Shown here in pieces: positions 1 through 9,959 of a DNA stretch of 33,880 nt. A program made the position numbers and the translations under genes. The notes under the pieces are model-generated. The model was not told where the DNA came from. It ran no database searches and was given only the letters and a program-made list of their open reading frames with translations. Each line of letters begins with the position of its first letter. The stretch's first letter is position 1. Location of the stretch: contig WELB01000016.1 in assembly GCA_009602725.1 (NCBI GenBank), forward strand, positions 1,197,035 through 1,230,914, given 5' to 3'. The stretch comes from Spirogloea muscicola. Lineage: Eukaryota > Streptophyta > Zygnematophyceae > Spirogloeales > Spirogloeaceae.

Positions 1-230
1 TCTCTCTCTCTCCCCACCTCCCCCCCCTTTCTTTCCTTTTCTAATACCCTCTCCCTCTCTCCCCCTTTCTCTCTTTCTCTCTCTTGCTCTTCTCCCCTCT
101 CTCTCTCTCTCTCTCTCTCCAACCCTCTCCCGCTCCCACTCTCTCTCCACCTCTTTCTCTCGCCTCTCCCCACCTATCGCCTCTCTCTCTCTAGCTCTCT
201 TTGGCTCTCTTATAGTCTCCCCGTCTCGGG
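1..230. repeat. CT-rich polypyrimidine microsatellite
   Basis: Almost pure C and T, with long CTCTCT runs broken by short C or T stretches. It looks like an expanded pyrimidine tract inside or beside an intron, because cysteine-rich exons on the + strand follow from 399. The last 100 bases of the window are the same kind of sequence. Confidence 0.9.
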
Positions 231-398
231 CACCCCTTCTGGCCTTTCCTTCCGTTCGTGTTTCTGTCCTCCTCCTACTCTCCCTCTCCTATTTCTTTGT
301 CGTGCTTCTTCCAATCTAGTCGCTTCATTCCTAAGCTTATTTCAATCCCACACAGTCACCCCGGCTTAAGCTCTGCCACACCTTCTCTTCTAAGGCAG

Positions 399-1300
399 CT
401 TACTTATTCACTGCTGTGCAGCCTGTATCAATTATAATGCTCATTATACTTGCCAAAACCTGGGGTTGGATCTTGATCCAATATACTCGTGTATGGGTGG
501 AAACTGCAAGTATGACTCACAATCCACGATACCTACAACCTGCATACTCTGTTAGGATGTACAGGGCTCCTCAAGGAGAGCTTCAGCAGTACAACATACA
601 TGTGTCCTGCTTGAAGTAGGTTAAGACACAGGACTGTTTAGATTCATGATGCCTTTCACAAGTCCAAATGTTTTGCAGTGTCACTCACACTCTTTCCTGT
701 GCATCATCTGCAGCAACCAAGGAGTTTGTGATGTAATCACTTTTGCAGATGGCCAGTCTTGCTACAATACCAGCTACTCCTCACAGTGCACCAAGCTTTC
801 GTGCCAGTAAGTTCCAGAAGGAGTAAGGGTGTGAAAGAAAGACCTATATGGTGTCTGCTCGACATTGCACAGGCTCAACTAATGAGTCGCTAAGCTTGCC
901 TGGAAAATCTCAGTCCTGCTGTTGCATGTGCATGGAACATCGCCATAAGCAGCTACATGATGAAAGCACAGTCCTAAGGCACCAATACCATTCTGCCGCG
1001 TGTTCAGCAAAAGATGTCCTGTTTTGTCCATTGCTTACGAAAGACAGCTCTACTAGCTCCTGGTCTTGTGTCTGTCGCTTCTGCACATGCTGCATAATAA
1101 TCAGGCAAACTTCCATTGCCTGCAGGAGTGGAAAGTGCGTGGTAGGCTACTTCATCACCATTCCCTATTGCAGGCCATGGACATCGGAGTGTGATGTACC
1201 TTGCAGGCCATCGGACTGTTCTGTAACTAACAACACCTGCTGCTCTGTCTGTGACGGTCACGGCCAATGCCCATCAGGCAAGAATGCTTGTTCATTCTAA
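399..1300 (+). CDS. 3' exons of a cysteine-rich, probably secreted protein (partial)
   Basis: I read three exons joined by phase-2 introns: 399-509, 714-806 and 1126-1300. Acceptors are AG after pyrimidine-rich tracts at 398, 713 and 1125. Donors are GTATGA at 510 and a consensus GTAAGT at 807. The encoded tail is dense in cysteine, with about eight in exon 1, five in exon 2 and ten in exon 3. It contains short CxxxxC motifs such as CMGGNC, CSNQGVC and CRSGKC near exon edges, and ends ..CPSGKNACSF followed by TAA at 1298-1300. Regular cysteine spacing suggests disulfide-rich extracellular modules. The family is not recognised. The 5' part lies beyond the window. Support is splice-site logic and frame continuity only; a single unspliced frame from 848 to 1300 also covers the last exon. 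All three introns having the same phase is the best argument for a real gene. Confidence 0.5.
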
Positions 1301-1985
1301 CTTTATCAGCGTAGATCAGCTGAAGGAGGTCACGACAGGCCAACTAACTACAAGAACAAGCACTCATCATAGCCTACCTCTTTGCAAGTGGGTCAGCCAC
1401 CTATTGGCTGGAGGTGCACGTGGAAGGGAGGCAGTTTTGTGAGCTTCCCAGCTTCACAAATCATGGATCAATTTGCAATATGCCTACTGTAGGACAGAGC
1501 TGCTAAGTGGGGAATATGATTGCATTACCGCTTGGCTCAGATCTTTGCGTGTAGACAACCCGAGTGCAGCGAGACACACTGAGAATATCATATATGTGGC
1601 GCTTTTGGACTGAGTACTGCTTTGCGGATCGTAGCTCGTAGTGACCCTTTGCAACTGTCGTAAGTCCCATTTGGCAATATCCTAGTTTTTGCCGGATAAG
1701 TATACGGACATGTGGTCTGATAGAAACAATAAGGAAATATCTGACATGAGCATTGAATACGTTGACGTTTTGAAGCAATCATTGTGCAGTAAGTAGAAAG
1801 CTATTGTGACCTCCCTGTTCTAGTCCCTCGCCCCTGTCACTCACTCGCTCATCTCTATATACGAAGGCGTTATCAGCACCCGCCTTCAAAAAAGTGAATT
1901 TGGCTGAAGCGCATGGAGGTGCCAAATGTTGTAACGAACCCAAAGCTGTTTTTCTGTTGTTGGGAACTTCAGAAGCGATCCCCCT
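1301..1985. other. No recognised gene
   Basis: Between the cysteine-rich gene and the first LINE tail I find no convincing coding sequence. A minus-strand open frame at 1503-1778 (91 codons) has no recognised motif. The stretch is less GC-rich than the LINE DNA that follows. Confidence 0.5.
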
Positions 1986-2200
1986 GCCGGTCGCGCCGGT
2001 CGCGCCCTTGCAGCAGCCTCTGGAGTGCGCAGCGGGGTTGCTTTACGCTCATCTCATCTGACCACCTATTTGCTACAACGGGGTAGTGAGAGCGCCCTGT
2101 TTGTCTAGCCTGTGGCTCCACTAACACAGTCATGAACCCCTTTGAATGCACCTGGCTGGCTGTTCCAGCGCGCTCTTCTGATACAGCAGCCACATCCGTT
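1986..2200 (+). mobile_element. 5'-truncated LINE 3' end (tail copy)
   Basis: Aligns with the last coding bases and 3' UTR of the full LINE that follows: the GGTCGCGCCCTTGCAGCAGC block (compare 6636-6655), the ORF end, then GAGGGCGCCCTGT-like sequence, AGCCTGTGGCTCC, and the tail CACCTGGCTGGCTGTTCCAG. The frame is degenerate. The copy begins within the last ~40 codons of the ORF, typical of incomplete target-primed reverse transcription. A short GGTCGCGCC duplication marks its 5' junction. Confidence 0.8.
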
Positions 2201-2220
2201 GCTCCGAGCCTTACTGATGC

Positions 2221-2252
2221 GGACCGGACCGGACCGGACCGGACCGGACCGG
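2221..2252. repeat. (GGACC)6 microsatellite
   Basis: Six perfect GGACC units plus a terminal GG, lying just 3' of the truncated LINE tail and 5' of the next LINE. It may be a slippage product at an insertion junction. Confidence 0.95.
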
Positions 2253-2384
2253 AAAACTCAAAACAAGTCTTGGAAAGAAAGAGAAGAAGAGCCTCAGACG
2301 AGCTAGAGCAAGTATGCATTTCCGGACTGACGCAGCAGCTCAGGGCGGCCATCGGCGCCAGAGTCACGCTTCATCATACTCCGG

Positions 2385-2660
2385 ACAGCGGCGCGCCTGC
2401 GCGCCATACCACGTCGCAGGCGCGCCACACCGCATCCCATGCGTGTCACTGCGTAGTTGAGGGCAGGAGTAAAACAGCTCTGTCCAACGTAAGGCAGTGG
2501 CTGTGAGATGCCAGGCCAAAGGCATGTGCAAGCAGAACCCGTCCGAGCAGCTTCACTCCCGGAAGCAGCGCGCGGGAGCGATCGCATTTGAATGTTGCAG
2601 GCGCGTGTCACAACCGCGCGTAACCCCGCGCGTCACACTGCGCGTCATCCCCATTGTCAG
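2385..2660 (+). promoter_or_regulatory. GC-rich GCGCGTCAC block, putative LINE 5' UTR or internal promoter
   Basis: Contains GCGCGCCTGCGCGCC near 2393 and repeated GCGCGTAAC, GCGCGTCAC and GCGCGTCAT motifs at about 2594-2650, immediately upstream of the LINE open frame. Blocks with the same motif recur at 11100-11205 and 26570-26695, each just 3' of a LINE tail. Non-LTR elements must carry their promoter inside the transcribed unit, so a conserved 5' block is a reasonable candidate. The regulatory role is inferred. Confidence 0.4.
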
Positions 2661-2821
2661 GCTCGCCCTTCCGAGGGTGGTGCCTGGGGCTACCCTCGTC
2701 ACCCCCGCCACTTCGTGTCCCATTGTTGGGCCCGCCCCTCCCGGCCAACGGCTCCCTAGCTCGCCGCCGGCGCCGCCGCCCCCCCCGGGGCGCTCGAGCG
2801 CCTGAGCGCCGCCGTGCGCGC

Positions 2822-5800
2822 ATGCCGCCGCCTGCGAAGGCACGGCGCGCACCTGCACGGCGCGCTCCTCGGAGCTCGCCGCGCAGAGTGCCGTCCGCAG
2901 CGCGGCCCCCAACTGGCGGGGTCCCTCATGCCACGCCGTGCGCCGCGGCGGCCACGGCGGTGGCGAGGGAGGATACGGCACCTAGGCAGCTTGCACAGCC
3001 TCGTGCGGGGAACATGGGTCCGGCTGCCCAGCTCACAAGCTGGCTCGGCCGGCTGCGATCAAACCCTCGGCTCACTTGTGCCGGGGAGGCAACCGCACTG
3101 GCGGCCAGCGCGAGAGCAGTGCACCGGAGCTCCAGGAGTTGCTGCGCTACGCGCTCATCCCAGGCCCCATTAGGCTCAGGGATGGACGAGACGGCTGTCC
3201 CGACCACGGCCCCAACACCATCTGAGATTGCCGTGGAGGAGGGCAACATGGAGAGGGGCACAGGACCCCCTCCCCCAGTATCCTCTCCCACTGCTTCTCA
3301 TGCTGCTCTACTTACGGGCTTCGAGCCCCACCCACAACCAACGCCGTGCACCTCTCCCGCGTCTGCAGGGCAGACGGCTTCCGCAAACCCCCCTGCATCT
3401 TGGAGGGGAGGTCGCCGCAGCGGAGGAGCCAGGCGGCGCTTGGAAGTGGTTGTCGCCATGGGTTCGGCGAGTGGTGGCAGTGGCGCTGATGATGCTGACG
3501 GGCCCGTGGCTGGCGATGCCGCTGTATCAGCTGCACCTGGAGAAGGGGAGCGGGGCCAAGAGGACCTCCGGCCCCCTGCGGAGGCAACCTCTTGCCCGCC
3601 TATGGAGCTCCGCTGCCGGCTCTGCCGGCGGCGCTGTGCCTCCAAGGTGGGTCTGAGCTCGCACGAGCGGGCCTGCGTGCGTTCTGCTAACAGAGAGGCG
3701 CAGCAGGCAGAGGCATCCGCCACCGCTCGGGCTCGCAGAGTCCCTTCAAGAGGGGCGATGCCAACACCACCACCAGGGCCTACGGCAGAACACTGGCGGT
3801 GGGCGGAGAGCGTGGACGTCTCCGAGATCCTGCGGACGACCAACGCGCAGCTCCTACGACACATCCCGTATTGGGCCCGGCCCCACATACGGCGAGCCCT
3901 TCGGCCCCTCCTGACACGTCTGGCTCGTGACAGCGAGGATGAGGCTGCATGGGCTGTGTTTGTGTTGTTTCCGCGACTCTTGCTTGGTCGCCTGCCGCAG
4001 GGGAAGGCAGGTCGCAAGGAGCTGCTGCTGCGCCTTCACCTGTTTGAAGGTGGGGAGTGGCAGCTGCTACTTGCAAAGCACCAAGCGGCTGCGCAACTCG
4101 CGCAAGCCAACTTTCGGCCCACCACGTCGGAATCCGATATTAAGGAGGCGGGCAAGCGACGTGCCATCCGATTTGGACGAGCCGGCGACCTTGCCAGGGC
4201 TGCCCAAGCCTTGGAGCCCTCCACACCAGCACCGCATGATGCGGCAACCTTGGCCGCACTCGAGCAGCTCCATCCTTCGGCCCCGCGAAGATTAGATACA
4301 TGGATGGAGAGCTTCACGCCTGCTCAACCGGTGGACCTGGACCCGGCTGCCTTCCGTCGGGCGATTGTGAGTAGCCGCAAGGCAGTCGCCGGGGGTCCAT
4401 CGGGCATGCTCTTTGAGCACTTGCGGGAGCTGTATGGGGAGGACGACTCGGAGGAGGATTTCAATCTGCTGCTTAGGGTTGCACAACATGTTGCGCGTGG
4501 ACACCTCACCCAACGAGTAGGCGCAGTCCTCTGCACAAGCAATCTCATTGCTTTGCAGAAGGACAGCGGGGGAGTGCGTCCTATCTCGATGGGGGAGGTT
4601 CTGTCGCGCCTCGTGGGGCGCACCCTAATCATGCAGATTCAGGACGATGCCCAGGCGCACTTCCATCCCCACCAGTTTGGGGCTGGGATGCGTGCTGGCG
4701 CTGAGACCCTGGTGCACGGGGTACGAGCGGCACTGGATGTCAACCCCCATTGGCTGGCCTTGAGCGTGGACGTACAGAATGCCTTCAACACTGTGGATCG
4801 GCAGGTTATTGCCGAGGAGCTAAGGCAGTACTTTCCCACCCTCCTCCCTCACTTCCGATGCATGTATGGCTCGCCATCTGCATTGTTGTGGGGGGCAGGG
4901 AGTTCTTTGGCTGTCTTGCAGTCAAAGACGGGGACACGGCAAGGTGATCCAATGGGAGGTTTTCTCTTCGCTCTGGCGCATCACCGTGCTTTGCGCAACA
5001 CGGCGAGCGCTCACCCTGGCGTTCTCCTCCCGAGTTACGCGGATGATACCACGCTCCTCGGCCCCCCAGTGGAGGTGCTGCAAGCTTTCGGCACGCTTCA
5101 GCACCAGCTCCAGCTTATTGGGCTTGGGGTCAATCCGGCTAAGTGCTCCGCCTGGTCCCCTATTGGCATCCCTCTTTCCCTCTTCTCCTCGTTGCCTACA
5201 TCTTGTCAGACTCCAGAGGGCGGCTTGAGGATTTTGGGAGTGCCACTAGGGGACCCGTCTTTCTCGGAGGGTGCTGTCCTTGCGCGTCTCCAAGGATACA
5301 TGCAGGTCCTGCCAGAGCTCCCACGCCTTGGGGACTCTCAGTTGGCAGTGGCCATTTTGACCAGGAGTGTGGCACAGCGGCCGTGTTACCTCCTGCGTAC
5401 GGTCCCACCGTCGGTCAGCTTGGATGCTATCTATGCATCCATTGATGTCAAGCTTCAGCAATGCCTTGCTGATCTGATTGCTCACCCACTCCTAGAGCAG
5501 TCTCCAGCAGCACTGGTGCAATGTACGCTGCCCATACGTCACGGTGGGCTTGGTTGTCGCCCCTTGGTCCGCTTATGCAGACCAGCGTACCTTGGCTGCT
5601 GGGCTCAGGTGGCCTCGTCCATATCTGGACGATTCCTCCTTGAGCAACAACGTGTGTTGGCGCCTCACATCAGTAACGTGGTTCAGGGGAGTCTGCCTTT
5701 CCAAGTGACTCTCAAAGCATGCCAACAGGACCTCTTTGCCGCATACCCGCCTCTGGTGAATGAGCCTGTTAGCTTTGCTGCCTGGGCTGACGTTTCTGAT

Positions 5801-6730
5801 GTTAAGGCTCAATCGCGGTTTTCCCGTGCTGCAGACGAGCAACCACTGGAGCATCTCCGGAGTCTCCTCCAAGGGGATGCTCGAGGCCAGGCTCGGCTCC
5901 TATCTGTATCGTCTCTGGGAGCGTCTGAGTGGCTCCGCGCTTTGCCTTTGCATGCGGGCTTGCGGATGGAAAATGCTTTGTTTTGCGATGCTATGCGCCG
6001 CCGTCTTGGCTTACCATCCCTGTGCTTGGCAGGGGTGACCCAATGTGAATGTGGGCTTATTGAGCATGATGCAGTGCTCATGGGTGACCACATGCTCAGG
6101 TGTGCCAAAGGCAGTGAGCGCACGGGCTCCCACAACCTCCTACGTGACGCCATGTATGGCATCGTCAAGGAGGCGGGATATCAAGTGGCGTTGGAGAGCA
6201 CCGGGGTGATGCCCGTCCAGCTCCGCAACGGGGTCCCTCGGACGCGGCGTGTCGATCTGGTCGGCGTCCCCCTGGGAGGTGGCAAGCGGCTTCTCATGGA
6301 CGTCGTCCTAACCGACAGCTTCCGGACGAAGGGCCCCGTAACTTCTGAGACCGGCTATGCCGTGAAGGTGGCCGAACAGAAGAAGTTGCACAAGTACAAG
6401 GACCACCCGGCGGGTGATACCTTTTACCCCCTGGCCATGGACATCCACGGGTGTTACGGGGGTCAGTGGTCCTCGTTACTTTCGCTGCTGGCCTCTCAAG
6501 CTGACCAGCGGCGCCGGGAACGGGGTGCAGCCCTTCCCGGTGGCTCGGTGCCTTTGGGTCTTGTGTCCTGCTACCGTATGCGCTTGTCTATGTCCCTACA
6601 GCGGTCCCAGGCGATTGCTTTGCATCGCCGGGCTGGTCGCGCCCTTGCAGCAGCCTCTGGTTTGCGCAGCGGGGTTGCTCTTCCTCCCCTCAGCTCATCT
6701 GACTTCCTACTGCTGACTCGGGGGTATTGA
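2822..6730 (+). CDS. Non-LTR retrotransposon polyprotein: zinc finger, reverse transcriptase, CCHC, RLE endonuclease
   Basis: About 1302 codons with no stop. The frame stays open upstream to 2654, but 2822 is the first in-frame ATG. The first ~260 residues are Pro/Ala/Arg-rich. A zinc finger starting CRLCRRRC (3614-3676) probably binds target DNA or template RNA. RT covers about 4330-5150: motif A aspartate at 4769-4771 in SVDVQNAFN, TRQGDPMGG near 4935, and catalytic YADD at 5036-5047. A thumb-like region follows, with GGLGC near 5545. The CCHC knuckle, CECG to MLRC, is at 6044-6103. The RLE has RRVDLVG and LLMDVVLTD (about 6244-6315), then KYKDH and MDIHG (6394-6450). The protein ends LLLTRGY. 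In the family, RLE nicks the target and RT copies the element RNA from that nick in the nucleus. All catalytic motifs are present, so activity is plausible. No AP endonuclease is seen. Confidence 0.9.
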   Translation: MPPPAKARRAPARRAPRSSPRRVPSAARPPTGGVPHATPCAAAATAVAREDTAPRQLAQPRAGNMGPAAQLTSWLGRLRSNPRLTCAGEATALAASARAVHRSSRSCCATRSSQAPLGSGMDETAVPTTAPTPSEIAVEEGNMERGTGPPPPVSSPTASHAALLTGFEPHPQPTPCTSPASAGQTASANPPASWRGGRRSGGARRRLEVVVAMGSASGGSGADDADGPVAGDAAVSAAPGEGERGQEDLRPPAEATSCPPMELRCRLCRRRCASKVGLSSHERACVRSANREAQQAEASATARARRVPSRGAMPTPPPGPTAEHWRWAESVDVSEILRTTNAQLLRHIPYWARPHIRRALRPLLTRLARDSEDEAAWAVFVLFPRLLLGRLPQGKAGRKELLLRLHLFEGGEWQLLLAKHQAAAQLAQANFRPTTSESDIKEAGKRRAIRFGRAGDLARAAQALEPSTPAPHDAATLAALEQLHPSAPRRLDTWMESFTPAQPVDLDPAAFRRAIVSSRKAVAGGPSGMLFEHLRELYGEDDSEEDFNLLLRVAQHVARGHLTQRVGAVLCTSNLIALQKDSGGVRPISMGEVLSRLVGRTLIMQIQDDAQAHFHPHQFGAGMRAGAETLVHGVRAALDVNPHWLALSVDVQNAFNTVDRQVIAEELRQYFPTLLPHFRCMYGSPSALLWGAGSSLAVLQSKTGTRQGDPMGGFLFALAHHRALRNTASAHPGVLLPSYADDTTLLGPPVEVLQAFGTLQHQLQLIGLGVNPAKCSAWSPIGIPLSLFSSLPTSCQTPEGGLRILGVPLGDPSFSEGAVLARLQGYMQVLPELPRLGDSQLAVAILTRSVAQRPCYLLRTVPPSVSLDAIYASIDVKLQQCLADLIAHPLLEQSPAALVQCTLPIRHGGLGCRPLVRLCRPAYLGCWAQVASSISGRFLLEQQRVLAPHISNVVQGSLPFQVTLKACQQDLFAAYPPLVNEPVSFAAWADVSDVKAQSRFSRAADEQPLEHLRSLLQGDARGQARLLSVSSLGASEWLRALPLHAGLRMENALFCDAMRRRLGLPSLCLAGVTQCECGLIEHDAVLMGDHMLRCAKGSERTGSHNLLRDAMYGIVKEAGYQVALESTGVMPVQLRNGVPRTRRVDLVGVPLGGGKRLLMDVVLTDSFRTKGPVTSETGYAVKVAEQKKLHKYKDHPAGDTFYPLAMDIHGCYGGQWSSLLSLLASQADQRRRERGAALPGGSVPLGLVSCYRMRLSMSLQRSQAIALHRRAGRALAAASGLRSGVALPPLSSSDFLLLTRGY

Positions 6731-6826
6731 GGGCGCCCTGTCTGCCTAGCCTACGGCTCCGTCATGAACACCTGTATGCATCTGGCTGGCAGTGTACAGC
6801 CGATTTTTTAATATCAGCAGCCGCTT
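6731..6826 (+). repeat. LINE 3' UTR with terminal stem-loop (tail type B)
   Basis: Begins GGGCGCCCTGTCTGCCTAGC and ends CATCTGGCTGGC..ACAGCCGAT..AATATCAGCAGCCGC. GGCTG pairs with CAGCC across a short loop. The same ~95-base tail closes copy 2 (22444-22539) and occurs without the ORF at several sites. In R2-like elements the RT recognises 3' UTR structure, so this is the likely recognition element; that role is inferred. Confidence 0.75.
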
Positions 6827-8250
6827 GATCTCTGAGGGTGGGACCCTGGGAGGGGTGCAGGCGGAACGCTATGAGTAGTAGGCCGAGGCCAGACTGATCA
6901 ACCGGACCAGTGACGCTCAGAGAGGCGCCTGCTGCGCAGCTGTTGGAGCAACTCCCGTCCAGCGGAGAGGGAGCAATAGCTGTAAAAGGTCAGCCCACAA
7001 AAAAATGGACGATTTGAAAGGCATCCGAATGTGGTTGTGAAATCTGTTGTGTAAGCTCAGAGGTCAACGGTACGGAGGGAGAGCATGCAAAGTTTCAATC
7101 CCCGTTTTGCTGCATAGAAATATAATGTATTGCTAGCCCAAGGGGGTCATGATTTGGCAGGTTTCAACATTGTGGTATTAGTATGATTGACTACCCATAT
7201 TGCCAATCTACCGGCGTGGCACTGTGATAACACGCCTAGCGTCTTCCCTCTAGAAGCTGCACCACAACTTGATTTCATGTCGTCTGATGAGCAGGACATC
7301 TGTTGCAAGCTGATAATGTCAGAGCGGCGGCAAGGATAGGTGGCACTGAGTCAGACAAGTAGTGGGCCGAGACGCAAGGATGGCGGGAGAGAAGCCCAGT
7401 GTGAGGCAGTCTGGCGGCTGCCTGCTGCCGTAGTAGCCGCCCCTGCAGATCGCTTCCAGCAGCCGGTAGCTGCTGGAAGCAGCTAAGCGTGAAGACCCTT
7501 AACGCGGGAGATGAGAACCTAGAAAGGTTGCTTTGCAAGCTCAGGATTCGGCTCCGTGGTTGTGAGTGTATGTTAGAATTGAGAAGTAAGTCAGGACAGA
7601 ATCGTCGAACGCTGAACTCAAGAAGCATGTGCTGATTCGTATCCGATTCAAGAGTAGCTAGTTACAAGCTTTTTTCTGCCCCGCCAGGAGCCGTGTTATA
7701 TCCCAGGACGGTCCCCCAGCGCTCCATGTCAGGCCGGGCCGCCAAGGGGCCCTTGATAATAAGCGACTTCGGCTGGTGCTGAGAAGATAGCCGAACTTGC
7801 CACCGTCAACAAAGCGAGTCATTTACGCTCCACAGGCAACTAGAAGGAACACCACTGCCGCCCTCCTGCACGGCCTTTCTTCGATCGATGCATAACCCAA
7901 CATATGGTCAATCGAGTTCCAGGTTTTGTGCAAGCCTTTTGAAGACCATAGAGGTCACCGGATTCGACATGCTATCTCCCCCACCATCCAGACGATTACG
8001 AGTGGCTGGATAGTGCGGTCACAAGAGTAGCAAGGCGGCAGCAGTGAGGTGGCAGTGGATGTAACGATATTTACATAGCTTGAATATGAATGCAGCAATA
8101 ATAGCATGACAGATGCCTGGAGACTAGACACGTCATCTGGCTCACTATAACTTGACCGTCAGTGCCGCAGGTCAGGCTTACAATTGCCTGGAGACGGGAC
8201 AAGTCACCAGGATGACGACTGGGCTGACGAATGACTCGAGGAAGATCAAC
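6827..8250. other. No recognised gene; one decayed tail fragment
   Basis: No open frame here carries a recognisable motif. At about 6980-7020 a sequence resembling GGTCAGCCCACAAAAAAATGGAC matches an inverted, decayed copy of the type A stem-loop tail. A minus-strand frame at 7275-7628 is not recognised. Around 8110-8210 two imperfect copies of GCCTGGAGAC-GACA-GTCA-C-GG lie about 75 bases apart. Confidence 0.5.
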
Positions 8251-8649
8251 ATCGAGGTGGTTATATTATTCGAGCTGGGAACGGGGCAACCGGAGTTGTG
8301 ACGCGAGACAGCGTGGTGCTGCGCTGAAGCCGCGATGGTAGGCAGGCAGCTGTGTGGACTACATTAATGGCACCGTTCATTGTCGTTGATGTTGACGTGG
8401 ACGTCAGACCGCTCACGCTAGCCTGTTGGAAGTACACCGTCACTTGCTCTGGACGGGGCATTGACAGGGCATTGACCTGTCAGTATGACAGTGGTGGTCG
8501 ACCGATGGGGGAGAATGTCGGTGGTAGACGGTTGATGGTTTCAGGTCTGGCTGCTTCTAACGTGTCGTGCAACGTCCAGTCAGGGGTCGATGCGCATCGA
8601 TGCTGACACGGATGCGGTGGTGGCTGCACACGTGGATGACCGAATCAGG

Positions 8650-8990
8650 TCATTCATCGGCTTGGTGTGAAGAGGAGTCGCGAGCGCGGGACCTCCCACC
8701 CGCTTTGGTCAGGAAAGGTGCCCAGCTTGCCGCCGAAGTCCCTCTTGGCAACGCTTCACGTTCAGTTGGCCGCCCAAGTCCCGCCTGACGCGGGCGCACA
8801 ACCCAATCAGCTGCCCCAGTCCCGACGCGGGCGCCCACCCCGATCAGCTGGCCGCGCCAGTCCGGCCACGGCGTGCAGGCATAATTCGCCGCCCATGTCG
8901 ACTTCTGACACCGGCGCACAGTGCCATCTTGCCACCCAGACCACACCAAGACAGGCCTCAACCATAGACCGAGAATGCCCACGAAAGCGC
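8650..8990. repeat. Imperfect GC-rich minisatellite (~40-base units)
   Basis: From about 8758 to 8930, units of the form CAGTTGGCCGCCCAAGTCCC..GACGCGGGCGCACAACC recur three to four times with divergence (CAGCTGCCCCAGTCCC, CAGCTGGCCGCGCCAGTCC, CCGCCCATGTCG). Open frames on both strands across it are probably by-products of the GC-rich repeat. Confidence 0.6.
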
Positions 8991-9227
8991 GTTTAAAGGT
9001 GTGATATACCGCGACAGCCGTGGGGAACCGGCTAGGCAGTGGTGGGGAATTGTAGGGTAAATGGCAGGAGTGAGTGAGTCTTCAATCACACTGGCCTTGA
9101 GGCTTGGGGGGATCAGATGAGCAGAATGGCCTACCTCATCAGACGATGTACTTTCCTCCTGACCAAGCACAAGGGTGTGGAGGACCGGGGCCGAGACAAG
9201 TCTCCTCGGCCCAGTCTTTCACTCTGG

Positions 9228-9345
9228 CTGTTGCCGTTGTCGCCGCCACTGCTGCCGTCGCTGCCGCCGTTGCTGCTGCTGCCGCAGCCGCTGCTGCCGC
9301 TGCCGCCGTCGCTGCTGCTGCTGCCGCTACTGCTGCCAGTGGCAT
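9228..9345. repeat. CTG/CCG trinucleotide repeat
   Basis: About 110 bases of interspersed CTG, CCG and GTC triplets. They encode poly-Ala or poly-Leu on + and Ser/Gly runs on -, so every frame stays open. A 117-codon + frame at 9104-9457 spans it but has no other recognisable feature. I list the repeat, not a gene. Confidence 0.85.
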
Positions 9346-9664
9346 TGATGCTCTGGAATGGATGCTTGTAACCTTGAGGAAGGACTTGTGTGTTGGACAG
9401 ATGCTTGAGCACCCCAGCAAATTTGTTGTCATAAGGAGTGGTTTAACAGCTCAATAGTATGCCAACTCCACCCCTTTTTATCACCTATGCACAGCAGAAT
9501 ATGTCACAAGGTGGACCGTACATGCAGCTTCTGCTGTTTGTGTTGTGCAGAAAGCATGCTGTACATTTGACAGATCAAATGATGGTAACAAGAGGGTCAT
9601 ACTGGCCAGGAGTAAAAAGTCACGAAGAACCTGTATATATGGATAAGGACACAAGTCCTAATCG

Positions 9665-9885
9665 CAAGACTGCACCATAGGTACTCCTCGTATGAGTGCG
9701 CATGAAGGACATGTTTTCACAGCAAGCTTTTGTGCAGACTGTCGACTGCACACTTGTACAGCTTGCAAGCGCAATCTGAGAGTTTGTACTTGGACAGTGC
9801 AGTTTGGCAAGAAGTAGTACACGTAAGTGTCAGATGGAGCGATGTGTGTAACATGCGTGCGGACATACAAGCTCAAAGACATCTA
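9665..9885 (+). repeat. Duplicated cysteine-codon-rich segment, copy 1
   Basis: About 215 bases resembling 23820-24035: GGTACTCC.., GCGCATGAAGG, CTTGTACAGC, CTTGCAAGCGCA, GTTGTACTT/GTTTGTACTT, GATGGAGCGATGTGTGT and GACATACAAGCTCAAA are shared in the same order. Read on +, it encodes CxxC pairs (FCADCRLHTCTACK, then CVTC), resembling cysteine-rich extracellular exons, but stops interrupt it. A minus-strand frame is also open in both copies. It is probably a decayed exon of a gene family also represented near 23680. Confidence 0.55.
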
Positions 9886-9959
9886 CTGATTGCTTCGTGG
9901 CTATTTGAACCACTGTACTGTAGAGCTTTCTCGGGCCCCTTCGAACAGTGTTCATCCTA

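Larger units (their letters stand above)
2385..6826 (+). mobile_element. RLE-type non-LTR retrotransposon, copy 1 (near full length)
   Basis: One long ORF with an N-terminal zinc finger, RT, C-terminal CCHC knuckle and restriction-like endonuclease, followed by a ~95-base 3' UTR ending near 6826 in AATATCAGCAGCCGC. There is no poly(A) tail; the 3' end is a structured tail. This order matches the R2/NeSL-like clades, which use an RLE rather than an AP endonuclease. The 5' boundary is uncertain. Copy 2 at 19280-22539 matches closely from 3565 to the 3' end. The ORF is intact, so this could be a recently active master copy. Confidence 0.85.

Noticed and set aside
2608-4017. Long minus-strand and alternative + frames over the 5' half of LINE copy 1
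   Set aside because: GC-rich codons leave other frames open; only the + frame carries the zinc finger and RT motifs, and copy 2 conserves that frame.
9104-9457. 117-codon poly-Ala protein
   Set aside because: The open frame exists because of a trinucleotide repeat; flanking codons show no domain or splice context.
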